Shown: positions 1-11,739 of the stretch, in pieces
How the letters are laid out: each line of letters starts with the position of its first letter
Numbering within the stretch: position 1 is the first letter of the stretch
From: Apostichopus japonicus
Lineage: Eukaryota; Echinodermata; Holothuroidea; Aspidochirotida; Stichopodidae
Length of the DNA stretch: 64,000 nucleotides
Assembly: GCF_037975245.1 (NCBI RefSeq)
Contig: NC_092569.1
Span: 32,883,668-32,947,667 of the forward strand
Direction of reading: 5' to 3'
The notes under the pieces: model-generated
Seen by the model: the letters and a program-made list of their open reading frames with translations, nothing else
Database searches by the model: none
Told to the model about the DNA's origin: nothing
Translations under genes and position numbers: made by a program

Positions 1-360
1 TTTGGTTTTACTTTTCCAACCACATACATTACCTTGGCATTCCACCACATCTTATCTTCCCTTCACAAAAAAGTATGACTTAGATATAACTTATGCAATT
101 GTGCAAAATAATTGCGAACGAAAGAGATAAAATAGCCACTGTTTTTATATGTAAAAACGCACTATACCGTACGGCAATTCCATACCTGAAAATAAAACCG
201 CGTCAAGTTCAATTTGCTATTTGCACTTTTTCGGTGATGTCAGTATACAGTAAGTTATCGAATTATCACAATATTGTTTTACGCTAGTCACAAGTTGTTT
301 GTATTTATGTTAAAAATAGAGGCTTATGAAAGCTCTTTTGTTGTAATGTATATATTTATA
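1..360. other. Non-coding AT-rich sequence before the satellite
   Basis: No gene or recognisable repeat is seen here. Short open frames run into the minisatellite and show no conserved motif. Confidence 0.4.
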
Positions 361-1262
361 GATGCAACTGTTTCGTTAGTGTTGTATAGGCCACATGTAT
401 TCATAGATACATCTATTATGTTAGTGTTTAAGGCCACATATATTCATAGATACATATGTTATGTTAGTGTTGGAGGCCACAGATGTTCATAGATGCATCT
501 ATTATGTTAGTGTTGTAAGCCACATGTATTCATAGATACAGCTGTTATATTAGTGTTGTAGACCACAGATATTCATAGAACAGCTGTTATGTTAATGTTG
601 TAGGACACAGATATCCATAGATACATTTATTATGTTAGTGTTTTAGGCCACATATATTCGTAGATACATATGTTATGTTATGTTAGTGTTGGAGGCCACA
701 GATATTCATAGATGCATCTATTATGTTAGTGTTGTAGGCCACATATATTCATAGATACAGCTGTTATGTTAGTGTTATAGGCCACAGATATCCATAGATG
801 CATCTATTATGTTAGTGCTTTAGGCCACATATATTCATAGATACATATGTTATGTTAGTGTTGGGAGGCCACAGATATTCATAGATACAGCTGTTATGTT
901 AATGTTGTAGGCCACATATATTCATATATACAACTGTTATGTTAATGTTGTAGGCCACCTATATTCATAGATTAGGGCCTACATTTATTATATGTTAGTA
1001 TTGTAGGCCACATATATTAAAAGGTACAGCTGTTTTGTAAGTGTTGTAGGCCACATATATTCATAGACACATATGTTATAGTATTGTTGGAGGCCACATA
1101 TATTCATGATACATCTATTTTGTAAGTGTTGCAGGCCACATATATTCATAGATATTGCTGTTAAATGTAAGTGTTGCAGGCCACAGATTTTCAGAGATAC
1201 AGCTGTTATGTTAGTGTTGCAGGCAACATATATATATAGATACAGCTGTTTTGTTTATGGTG
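361..1262. repeat. 43-bp minisatellite, block 1
   Basis: About twenty imperfect tandem units of 43 bp. Each carries GGCCACATATATTCATAGAT followed by a variable stretch (TACAGCTGTTATG, GCATCTATTATG or TACATATGTTATG) and TTAGTGTTGTA. Variants recur in an interleaved order. Some units have small indels, for example near 680 and 970. The short open frames across the array are products of the periodicity and are not genes. The core GCCACAGATATTCATAG is shared with the next block, so the two blocks have a common ancestor. Confidence 0.9.
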
Positions 1263-2777
1263 TATTTTAATCCTATTCGTAAGTATTCTAAGCCACAGAT
1301 TTTCAGAGATTACTCCTACTCGTAATTATTCTAAGCCACAGATATTCATAGTTTAATCTTATTCGTAAGCATTATAAGCCACAGATATTCATATTTTAGT
1401 CCTATTCGTAAGTATTCTAAGCCACATATATTCATAGTTTGATCCTATTCGTAAGTATTCTAAGCAGCAAATATTCATAGATTACTTCTACTCGTAAGTA
1501 TTCTAAGCCACAGATATTCATAGTTAAATCTTATTCGTAAGTATTCTAAGCCACAGATATTCATATTTTAGTCCTATTCGTAAGTATTCTAAGCCACATA
1601 TATTCATAGTTTGATCCTATTCGTAAGTATTCTAAGCAGCAAATATTCATAGATTACTCCTACTCGTAAGTATTCTAAGCCACAGATATTCATAGTTTAA
1701 TCTTATTCGTAAGTATTCTTAGCCACAGATATTCATATTTTAGTCCTATTCGTAAGTATTCTAAGCCACATATATTCATAGTTTTATCCTATTCGTAAGT
1801 ATTCTAAGCAGCAAATATTCATAGATTACTCCTACTCGTAAGTATTCTAAGCCACAGATACTCATAGTTCAATCTTATTCGTAAGTATTCTAAGCCACAG
1901 ATATTCATATTTTAGTCCTATTCGTAAGTAATCTAAGCCACATATATTCATAGTTTGATCCTATTCGTAAGTATTCTAAGCAGTAAATATTCATAGATTA
2001 ATCCTACTCGTAAGTATTCTGAACCACAGATATTCATAGTTTAATCTTATTCGTAAGTATTCTAAGCCACAGATATTCATATTTTAGTCCTGTTCGTAAG
2101 TAATCTAAGCCACATATATTCATAGTTTGATCCTATTCGTAAGTATTCTAAGCAGCAAATATTCATAGATTACTCCTACTCGTAAGTATTCTAAGCCACA
2201 GATATTCAGATTTTAGGCCTATTCGTAAGTATTCTAAGCCACATATATTCATAGTTTTATCCTATTCGTAAGTATTCTAAGACACATGTATTCATTGTGT
2301 AAGCATATTCGTAAGCATTCTAAGCCACAGATATTCATAGTTTAATACTATTCGTAAGTATTCAACGCAACAGATATTCATAGTTTCAAACTTTTCGTAA
2401 GTATCCTAAGTCACAGACAATCATAGCTTAAGCCTAATCGTAAGTATTCTTAGCCACATATATTTATAGATTAATCTTATTCGTAAGTATTCTAAGCCAC
2501 AAGATATTCATAGTTAAACCCTACTCGTAAATATTCTAAGCTGCAGATATCCATAGTTTAATCATATACGTCAGTATTCTAAGCCACAGATGGTCATAGT
2601 TTAATACTATTCGTTAGTATACTAAGCCACAGATATTCATAGTTTAATACTATTCGTAAACTGTATTCTAAGACACAGATATTCATAGTTTAATACTATT
2701 CGTAAACTGTATTCTAAGACACAGATATTCATAGTTTTGTCCTATTCGTAAGTATTCTAAGCCACGGATATTCATAT
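1263..2777. repeat. 43-bp minisatellite, block 2, with 172-bp higher-order repeat
   Basis: Tandem 43-bp units built on TATTCGTAAGTATTCTAAGC followed by CACAGATATTCATAGTTTAATC. From 1289 to about 2320 four distinguishable monomers repeat in fixed order. The diagnostic TAAGCAGCAAATATTCATAG monomer starts at 1461, 1633, 1805, 1977 (with TAAGCAGTAAATATT) and 2149, exactly 172 bp (4 x 43) apart. The equivalent position at 1289 begins the series with a TAAGCCACAG variant. After about 2200 the order breaks down to simple monomers with insertions. Confidence 0.92.
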
Positions 2778-3875
2778 TGTTACGTTGGAATGCGAGAGGT
2801 CTCGATAATTAATTTTTAACGAGACACAAGCCTGGGTTCGTTTCCGTAAGGAACACAGACAAATTGACGAGTCTAGAGATTTTAAATGAGAACGTAAACT
2901 ATATTGAACAATGGATTTCGAACCAACAACAACAAGTGGTAATTACAAATATATAGAAAATTACTCACAAACTTAACAAGATAGGATACACTTTAAAACA
3001 CGCTGGTCTCTTCCAACGGCGATATCCCTCAGCGGCCACGACCTTGATGACGACGATTCTCGGTCCGTTGTACCGCGAAATTCACTGGTCCTCGACGAAG
3101 TTTCTCGCGATCCCAGAAACAGCAGTCACCTTCTTTCCGGCGATGCTCCAAAATAGAAGACGGACTACCAGCCACAATAGAGTGAAGCACAAGTCGAACT
3201 TCTAGCCGACTAAATATTACCAGAGTCAGTCCAAAATCAGCTTTATAGCCACCAACTCCTGGCGTAACGAACTTCCTCCACGGAGACAGAAATTCTTCAC
3301 CTTCTCCGAAATAACGACTGGAAAACTGTACTTTCACAGCAAAGTCCTCTTCAAACTTCTGAATGGAAGTGTAGAATCAATCTTGGTATCGATATCTCAA
3401 TCCTTCAGAAAGTACTGGTAGTTGAGCACTGACGATATATAGTAGAATGGTATAATAAGTGTCGTCGCTTGTATTCGTTCAGAAACTGAGAAACTCTCCG
3501 ATCTGGGCGGGTTTATATACGATTCGCCATGTCAAGAATCCTCCAGAGCTTTCTCGATACACCTGAGTAACAATGCGACCCGGTCTCTACGTTTCGCGGA
3601 AGTCCTTCGCACACCTCGCGAACATTCCAGAGAATCCACGAAGATTGCACAGCTTACACGCGATTTCACGTAAACCGACGTTAACCCGAGACCAGCGCGT
3701 CATCATGAGGAATATACTAGAACAATCGTGTATTATAACATTCTGACACGGTAACCCGACCTAATTTCTCAAATACTGATTTATCACGTAGGCAATTTCA
3801 ATTACTCTTCACATTATAACATTAGGTTTCTCACTAGCAGTGACTAGCGTTAGACTACAATGGGCCCTCGTAACA
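2778..3875 (+). mobile_element. Probable solo LTR of an LTR retrotransposon
   Basis: A 1,098-bp segment of higher GC content interrupts the minisatellite. It starts TGTTACG and ends CGTAACA, the TG...CA inverted termini typical of LTRs. It is flanked by the 4-bp direct repeat ATAT (2774-2777 and 3876-3879). Satellite monomers resume on the far side. A TATA-like TTTATATA lies near 3512 after a GC-rich stretch, as in an LTR promoter. No gag, pol or second LTR is present, so a solo LTR left by recombination is the simplest reading. A minus-strand open frame of 102 codons (3029-3337) inside it has no recognisable motif. Confidence 0.7.
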
Positions 3876-4225
3876 ATATTATTATTCTATTCATAAGTAT
3901 TTTAAGCCACAGATATTAAAAGTTTAATACTTTTCGCTACTATTCTAAGCCACAGATATTCATAATTTATTACTATTCGTAAGTATTCAAAGCGACTGAT
4001 ATTCTTAGTTTAATACTTTTCGTAAGTATCCTAAGCCACAGATATTCATAGCTCAATACTCTTCGTAAATATTCTAAGCCACGTATATTTCTAAATAAAT
4101 CCTATTCCTAAGTATTCTAAGCAACATATATTCATAGTTTCATACTTCTCGTAAGTATGTGAAATTAAGCCCAAATATTCAAAGCTGAAGCCTATTTGTA
4201 AGTATTCTAAGCAACAGATTATAAA
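3876..4225. repeat. 43-bp minisatellite, block 3 (after the LTR)
   Basis: Diverged monomers of the same TATTCGTAAGTATTCTAAGC family continue from the LTR border. They become more irregular, with TTTTCGTAAG and CAACATATATTCATAG variants, and fade out by about 4225. Confidence 0.85.
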
Positions 4226-4691
4226 AATTATCACCTTTTTTCTAAGCTTCTTTTGATAAGGATTCTTAAATATATGTGGACCTGGATCGTTCGTGTTGCT
4301 TATTTTAAAATGTGAGATTCTTTACAATATACTACACAAAATGTATGTAATTATTGATAGTGTTACTTACAAGTGTACATAACCAGCGACACAACCAAAG
4401 TGAATGATAAAATGACTTTATAAATATATCCTCTAACTGTAGTAAAAATAAAATACAGTAGGAAATATGTACATATCAAGGTGGACGTTAATTATTAGCA
4501 AACAGTACAAAGATGAGAATACTGGGAATTATAGGATTATTATAGCCACATAAATAATAAAAAAATAACATTTATAAAATGAGGTCTTTAATTAATTAAA
4601 AGGACATTTTTGGAAACATTTGTAGGAATTTCGAAGTCGGCATGCAAACTGTTTAAAATGCATAGCTGGTGGTTTTCGACATTCTCTAATC
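4226..4691. other. AT-rich non-coding spacer
   Basis: Nothing recognisable is seen between the satellite and the hAT-like element. Confidence 0.4.
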
Positions 4692-4699
4692 CTTTCAAT

Positions 4700-5450
4700 C
4701 AGTGGCGTCGCCAAGGGGCGCCAGGGGGCACGTGCCCCCCTCCTGGAAAACCCAGTGCCCCCCGAGTCCCCCCATCTGAGATTTGGGTTGGTAACAAAAT
4801 ATATATATATTTTGTTATATTCAACTCCCATCATCTGAGAAATGTGAGAATGTGAGGGTCAGCAGGCACCATACTTGCCTATATTTGTGGACCCATAACC
4901 CTGTTGTGTAGGGGGTGCAGAGGTCATTTGAGGTCAGATGCTTGTAGGAACAAATGGCGAATGTTCACACCTGCATACTGAGCCATACTCGATGTGTGAT
5001 CAAACTTTGGATTGCATGGTGAGATCCCTGGTAGGAGCCAATAACGATGCTGGAACCTGTTACATCTTAATAGATAATGGGAGAAAACGAGAAGGACAAG
5101 AAAGGAGTCGGGGGTCATGCACACATTAATTCAACAAATGTAGGTTCTATTGATAGGGTTAGGCATAATATCGACAACATGTGGTTCATATCCTCTGCAA
5201 AATTCTGCGCGTTGTTAAAATCATTACCTCAAAAATAGCAATTTCTGGAGATATCTTCAGATCGAATTTAGCATCAAATGTGGCACCATTTTGCATCTAG
5301 CCCATCCTCCGTATGCGAAAATTTTCCAAAGGGGAGGGGGCCCCCCTTAGACCCCTCCCCCAGGACGGCGATCCGTATCCACCTAAGTGCCCCCATCAAA
5401 TGCTGGTGCCCCCTGTGGCCCCCAGACTGAAAAGTCTGGTGACGCCACTG
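4700..5450. mobile_element. Non-autonomous hAT-like element with 8-bp target duplication
   Basis: The 751-bp element begins CAGTGGCGTCGCCA and ends TGGTGACGCCACTG, giving imperfect terminal inverted repeats of 14 bp with one mismatch. It is flanked by the perfect 8-bp direct repeat CTTTCAAT (4692-4699 and 5451-5458). An 8-bp duplication with CAGTGGCG ends is characteristic of the hAT superfamily. Both ends carry C/G-rich runs just inside the termini. No transposase frame is present, so it would have been mobilised in trans. Confidence 0.85.
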
Positions 5451-5458
5451 CTTTCAAT

Positions 5459-5920
5459 TGTATGTTACATTGAATCTTTACACCTGTACCTTTCCATTGA
5501 TGTAAAACTTGATCAAACCTAGCACTTTTGTACAAGGAATTTGCTCTTTTCGCAAACATTCCTAAGCGCTTAAAATTTTGATCAAACTATAACACTACGC
5601 CAATACGACACTCTGTCATACTGTTACTATCAAAATACCATTGAATTGTGTAGTAGGAGGTTGAAAAAAAACACTTCAGAAAACCAAAGTTTAAGTTTCT
5701 TTACGTTTCCCAGTCATCAAACCGACGAAAAACGTAACAGGTTTTGGATTAATTTTGTACTGGGTTTCTACAGGCAAACACATATAGGCAGTATAGTCTA
5801 TGCAGACTAAAGGTAGTCTCCCTAATTTGTTTTATATTTGCCTAAACTTATTAGCCACAACTGCCTTGCTATGCTAATGCGCATGCTCAATTGTTTATCT
5901 TCAGCCGTGATTTACCCCAT
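5459..5920. other. Non-coding spacer
   Basis: AT-rich sequence with no gene, tandem repeat or mobile-element terminus that I recognise. Confidence 0.4.
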
Positions 5921-5926
5921 AGGTGC

Positions 5927-6541
5927 TATGGCGGGCCATCAGTCTCAAATCGTGGGGAATCGACATATTCCGATTTAAATCGACATATACCAGTTTAATT
6001 CTACATATCATCGATTTATATCGATATATACCAGTTTAATTCGACACGATATCTCGTGTTTATTTTCAATTATTCGCCCGCCTTGTCAGGTTATTGCACG
6101 TGATGTATCTTCACATGTCAATCATCACTGAAATAAGGATTTGGAATATGTAAATTAACTAAAGATATGTCGATTTAAATAGGTATATTTCAATTTGAGC
6201 TGCTAGAAACTGGTCTAAGTCCATCGAAATTGACTTCTACCGATTTAATTCCACATATTAAACTGGAAGATGTCAAATTAAATTGACATATACCGATTTA
6301 TTTTACTTATCATCGATTTAAATTGGTATCTGTCTATACAACTCGATGATATGTCGAATTAAACTGGTATGTGTCGATTTAAATCGATGATATGTAGAAT
6401 TAAACTGGTATATGTTGATTTAAATTGGTAGAAGTCAATTTGAGTTGCTTGAAACTGGTATAAGTCTGAGGAAATTGGTATATGTCGATTTAAATCGGTA
6501 TAAGTCGATTCCCCACTATTTGAGACTGATTGCCTACCATA
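5927..6541. mobile_element. Foldback/MITE element rich in TCGATTTAAATCGA palindromes
   Basis: The two ends are long inverted copies. The left end reads TATGGCGGGCCATCAGTCTC and the right end, reverse-complemented, reads TATGGTAGGCAATCAGTCTC; similarity continues through GTGGGGAATCGAC into the body. The interior is an irregular series of TCGATTTAAATCGA-type palindromes and CATATACCAGTTTAATTCGAC words in both orientations, so most of the 615 bp could fold into one hairpin. The 6-bp repeat AGGTGC flanks it (5921-5926 and 6542-6547). A TA dinucleotide at the borders leaves open a TA-targeting family. There is no coding capacity. Confidence 0.7.
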
Positions 6542-6547
6542 AGGTGC

Positions 6548-8844
6548 AAGGAAAAAAGATCATTTTAGACTAGAGAAGTTGTACACTGCTATACAATAGG
6601 CCTCAGGCGTGACTTAGTTCTCTTTAGCAGAACCAACGACATGAAACGACGCACACTTACATGTGCATTGTAGGAATGTATATATTTTAACGTGACTGTA
6701 AAAGTTTTCGCATTCTTTTACATTTGAAACTAGAATATGGAATATTGAATCTATCAGGTGCTTTTTTTACGGTGATGTTCCCTTTACTTGTGTTTCTGCT
6801 CTCGTGGAGTACTGAAACTTTCTGAAACCCTTACTTTGTGGCAGCGAGACTGAGACAAACCAAAGCTTTTTGTTAAATGGATTCGATTAAAATTGCATAT
6901 TCTGACTGGATATTAACTGCAAACACGATTAATTGCAACAACAAATGAAGATATACCAGAGATGTTGACATATTTCACAAGGCAGGCCTTTCAATTGCGG
7001 CAACACCTTCATATCAAGGCCTATTAAACATGTTTTCATTCAGTGAAACTGCACAAGCAATGAATCAATCATCCAGCTCCGTCTTCAAACAAATTCACCT
7101 GGCGTGTTCGCTAGTTTACTATGATCCTTTAAGATTGAAAGAAATATCTTTGAATATCAAGGTGACCAATAATGCATACCAGAAATATTCTGTAGCTAAC
7201 CAACTTACTAGTGTGAGCTGCTTTGACTCAGATGGTAATGGTTAGAGATCCAGAAGTTCTTTCTGTCTTAATTTTTTTTATGTCCTCCTTTTAACTCAGT
7301 TGGAGTGATTCCTCAAGCCCTTTGCCTCTCACGCTCCAGGACATCTTCTTCCGTTGCTGAAGACTGTTTTATGATAAAATGGAATATTTATATGATTACT
7401 ATCTGAAAGATGATTACATTTTACATGTATTTTACATGATGTGGATTTTGTAACCCATTAGACTAACAAACCGCAAACAGTTGATTTGCCTGCCAGTCAA
7501 TGGGTTATTCCAGTAGACTAATGAAGCATCTTCCTTTTGGCATTAAGCTTACACTCACCCCGATTTATAACGTATAATAATGGTAGCTTCAAACTTAACA
7601 GTAGCTGCCCCCCCCTCAACCCACCCCAATCTAACCCCACCCATGTGCCTCACAAAACCACCCTAACTTACAATTATTTGCCCTTTGACACTGTCTCTAA
7701 CACTTTACACCAGTAATGTTTTGTACTGTTCATTCCACTGTATTATTATGAAAAATTAACATCTCCAGTCTGCCGACTGGAATGAAGAGTTTCTCCAGAT
7801 AAACTTCCAGCCAAATAACGTAAATTTCATGACAAAGAATATCCAAAGGGTTTCTTACATTTACTCGCCATTTCCTTGTAGTCTTTACTCGCCATTTCCT
7901 TGTACTATATAGTGGTGCATTCTGGAATTACAAACAATCAACTCAGCGTTTCAGAATACAGTCATTTGTAACAGATATGCTACTGGTCTATGAGTTCACA
8001 CAAACTTTAAAATCCCAAACGTCTGGAATAAAATGTAGCCACGTTTGCTCCGAGCATTGGCATTACTGTCTGCTGGCTTCTGCCAGAAAAACTATGCTGT
8101 TAAAAGCTGTATTACTAGACACATGAAAATTCATTTCATATTCATTCAGCAATTTCTATGACAACAGTCTGTCATGTCATTAAGATTTGGAAGACATAAT
8201 TTAATTCATGACTTTTACAAAAGCTGGACAGCCTGGACCTGATCAGTATGGTCACCAATGATGGATATGAGTATTGAAATAATACTAATTTGGAGAGGGG
8301 GAATGTAGAAGGTGGGGGACTGAAATTACTTTATGTTGAACACAAATTTATGGACTGACATTTGAATGGTTAAGCCATATAGCTACATTGTAATGAATCT
8401 ATACCTTGGAACAAACTTGATGTGAGGCAAATTGCTATTACACAACAATGCAGGACACGAAACTCACCCATGCAAAGAATATAGCAGCCCCAGCACTAAC
8501 ATCACGGACTTGTTCCAAGTCAAAGGCAGACAAAGGCCTTTCACTTTGGTAGCTGTCCCAGGACGTACTTTATTTGGGTCAGTTTCCATGACTCGTCTTT
8601 TCAAGCCTTCCTTTCCAGTCTTACCTATCAGTGCTTGCATTTTCTCCCATTCCTTTAAATACCAGGATAAATAGTTTTATGTCTATAAATGAGGTTAATG
8701 TAATAACGATCAATTCTTGTTCATTTAGTCTTGCGTTTACCAATATGGAGAGTCGTTATCCAATCACATACAATCAACAATACAACAAGTAGCTTTGCAA
8801 AAGGTTGCCTTCATGGTAAGTAGCTATCTTTGCCGCAGTCTTTC
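6548..8844. other. Non-coding interval
   Basis: No gene is supported. Short frames at 7030-7245 and 8432-8674 have no conserved motif or splice context that I can defend. A 25-bp direct repeat TTTACTCGCCATTTCCTTGTA occurs twice around 7859-7905, and a short poly-C run lies near 7608. Confidence 0.35.
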
Positions 8845-8954
8845 AGACACTAACTGTTGTAAAGAAGTCATCATCGTTACCCCACTTGATACCCGTACCA
8901 GATTGCCTGGTTTCTAATGAACTATCATCGTATTTCACCACTATGTATGTCGCT

Positions 8955-10630
8955 GGCATTCTTCTGATAATTCTATTCACTGTCGACTTCATTTCTTTTG
9001 GTGTTCTAGACACATTGTTCAAACTGTGAGTGCAGCTGACATTGTTTCTATATTTAGGTCCGACCATTCTAGCGTTACTCTCACTATTAATTGTAAGATT
9101 GAGCCAAGGGGCCGTGGCTACTGGAAGTTAAATGTTTCACTCTTAGAAGAATTGTGCTATTCTGATTCTATTATTGATATTATTAACAGAACTGCTTCGT
9201 GTGATTCCTATTTGAATGATTCCCTTCTCTGGGAAGCTGTTAAGGTGAACATCCGTTCTTTTAGTATGCGTTATTCTTCCATTCGTGCGAAAGAGCGTAA
9301 CAGGTATGAATACTATCTAGTAAATAAGATTGCCAGGTTGGAAAGTTTAATCACTATATGCCCATCTGGACGTTTAAATAGCACTTTAGCAGATCTGCGA
9401 AACAATTTAGATATGTTATACGATTATAAATTTCAGGGCATGGTTATTCGCTCTAGGGCTAGATGGTGTGAATATGGTGAGAAAAATTCACAGTATTTTC
9501 TTAATCTTGAACGTTACAACAAGGTAAATAATAACATATTACAGCTTCGCAATGAAGATGGTCATATTGTGTCAAATTGTCAGGATATTTTAAGTGAAGC
9601 TGTTAGTTTTTATCGTAAACTTTATACTAAGTGTCCTAATATTTCTCCTGTCTCGTTTTTTGATGATGTTTGTCTTACCGATGATCAGAGTTATTTGTGC
9701 GAGGGTCTTTTTTCCATCAATGAATGTAAAGAGGCTATTGGGTCCATGCATAAGAATAAAACCCCCGGTTCTGATGGATTATCAGTTGAATTTTATGTAC
9801 ATTTTTGGGACATTTTAGGTAACTTTGTAGTTAATTCTCTTAATTTTGCTTTCAGTTGTACACACTTAGCCGATGAACAGGGCAGGGCAATAATCTCTTT
9901 GATTCCAAAGCCTTCAAAAGATTTACAATATTTGAAGAATTGGAGGCCTATAGCAATTTTTAATACTGACTACAAGATTGGAGCCAAATGCTTGGCAACC
10001 CGTATTAAGCGTGTTTTAAATTAGATTATTAGTGATGAGCAAACTGGATTCTTAAAAGGACGTTTCATCGGTGAGAACATTAGACTAGTTTTAGACCTCA
10101 TTGATCATTGTAATTCCAACAATATTTCAGGTACTCTTCTGTTTCTAGATTTTGAAAAGGCTTTTGATTGTTTGGACTGGGAGTTTCTTTATCAAAGTTT
10201 AAAATTCTTCAATTTTGGTCCAAATTTTATTAGGTGGGTTAGAACTTATTATGGGAACGTCACATCTTGTGTTATTAAGAATGGTCATCTCTCTCAGTAT
10301 TTTAGTATTTCTCGAGGTGTAAGACAGGGTTGTCCACTCAGTCCTTACCTCTTTATCTTATGTTCAGAATTTCTCACATTCATGGTTAAAACAAGCTGTC
10401 GTATCAAGGGTATATCTATTAATAACTCTGAAATTAGAACTTCACAATATGCCGATGATACTGTTTTATTTTTAGATGGTTCACGGGCTTCTCTTGTAGA
10501 GGTTGTAAACATTCTTAATAATTCCTCTGCCGCTTCGGGTTTAAAAGTTAATTTCAGCAAATCATTCTTTTTTCCATTGGGTGCTATGGTTTCAAGGGTT
10601 CCCTGGTATTTTCATGAGTATGGTTTTAAT
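8955..10630 (+). pseudogene. LINE ORF2, N-terminal part: endonuclease end and reverse transcriptase
   Basis: The frame opens with WHSSDNSIHCRL and IVSIFRSDHSSVTL, the end of the LINE endonuclease with its catalytic SDH. It then runs through a linker into reverse transcriptase: KNKTPGSDGLSVEFY, LKNWRPIAIFNTDYKIGAKC, EQTGFLKGRFIGENIR, LLFLDFEKAFDCLDW (motif A), RGVRQGCPLSPYLF (motif B) and SQYADDTVLF (motif C with the catalytic YADD). The only stop inside the RT is TAG at 10022-10024, just before IISDEQTGF; the frame continues unchanged after it, so a point mutation is likely. The frame reaches WYFHEYGFN at 10630, where the foreign segment begins. The protein acted in target-primed reverse transcription; this copy is inactive. 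Confidence 0.88.
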
Positions 10631-10953
10631 GTTAAAGGCGATATCGCCCGTAGACTTTTTTTGAGGGCGCTGTCATTATCGAGGTTTCAGCGAGGTTTAC
10701 TGGGACCCCGAAAACTCACGTGACCTCGGTGGCAAATTTAGATCAGTGAATAGCACAGGCAAGCGTATGCGTACTGTAACAAGCCCGTACCCATGCACAC
10801 ATAATGTTATAACACAGCATTTCAGATTACTGTACTGTTTACCGCAAAGGATTTTCGTACGCGATAGTTTGTTGTTTGTGTGCCTTTTGAGTGAAGAAAA
10901 TTGTACGATTTTCGTACAAATACATTCGATTAGACTAGAATATAGGGACAATC

Positions 10954-11231
10954 ATGGAAAAGGGATGAGGGCAAGGAGAATCGGGCGAAAGAAAACGGCC
11001 TTATCCTGGAACGAGCGTAGGTTCAAGTGGAGGAAGGCCTTTGTTGCATGGACCTTACAAAAACAGCAGTGCAAAGGAACAACAGCGACGAAGAGATGCC
11101 ACGAAGATCTATCTTCTACGTTCTTATGTAAACTGGCAAATGGAGAAAGAACTCTACAAACATGTCCATGATTTGACTTCTGTTAGCAACGCAGATTTCG
11201 CAGAACATTTGCTCTAGGATCACACAAAAAG
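10954..11231 (+). pseudogene. Pseudo-exon of an uncharacterised 'AKEQQRRRD..KIYL' family
   Basis: From ATG at 10954 one frame, with a TGA at 10966-10968 and a TAG at 11215-11217, reads a basic stretch. It continues GRPLLHGPYKNSSAKEQQ, RRRDATKIYLLRSYVNWQ and then KELYKHVHDLTSVSNADFAEHLL. This resembles, from memory of the family pattern, the N-terminal K/R-rich 'R..D..KIYL....W..LKEEL......AEHLL' segment found in many large zinc-finger or transposon-associated predicted proteins of marine invertebrates. The next bases AAAAG/GTAATG make a good donor site, consistent with a first coding exon. Two stops indicate decay. Another frame over the same bases (10746-11171) is open but has no motif. Function unknown. 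Confidence 0.4.
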
Positions 11232-11739
11232 GTAATGATTTGCTAAGCTAGGCTAAAACTGTATAGGGTAATACTAGTACATAGTTGTACTACAGGGTAT
11301 TGTCCTAGGTAACTGTCAGTATTGCGAAGTACATAATACTGCGAAGTTCGGACACCACTAAGAAATACACGATTTCACCATGATAACCTACAAGCAAAAG
11401 CCAAAATAACTAAAAACTAGGAAGCTACAGTTATTTCCTCTCCAAAATGACCCGTGCCAAAGTATATACGTACATATTTGTCAATAAAATTAAGATAGTT
11501 TTTGGGGTATTTTAAGGCTTAGGTGTTCGAACTTCGCAGTGTCTATGCTATTGTATTTGTAACATACATGATTTGAGCCTAGGCTTTGTAACTAGGCCTA
11601 TCATTCATTATTTTTCCAATGGACCTAGCGTATGCTAACCATATCATACTTATCCTAGCACAAAATAGCAGTAAGTTGTATTACAGAGTCATCATCATCA
11701 CTGTTTGTGAATGCTTGTCATGAAGATACTGTATAGGAC

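Noticed and set aside
93-492. Short open frames at the start of the window
   Set aside because: They run into the 43-bp minisatellite, and their amino-acid pattern follows the repeat period.
3029-3337. 102-codon minus-strand frame
   Set aside because: It lies wholly inside the probable solo LTR and has no motif.
10746-11171. 141-codon plus-strand frame in the LINE insertion
   Set aside because: Another frame over the same bases carries a recognisable family motif and a donor site, so this one is probably an overlap.
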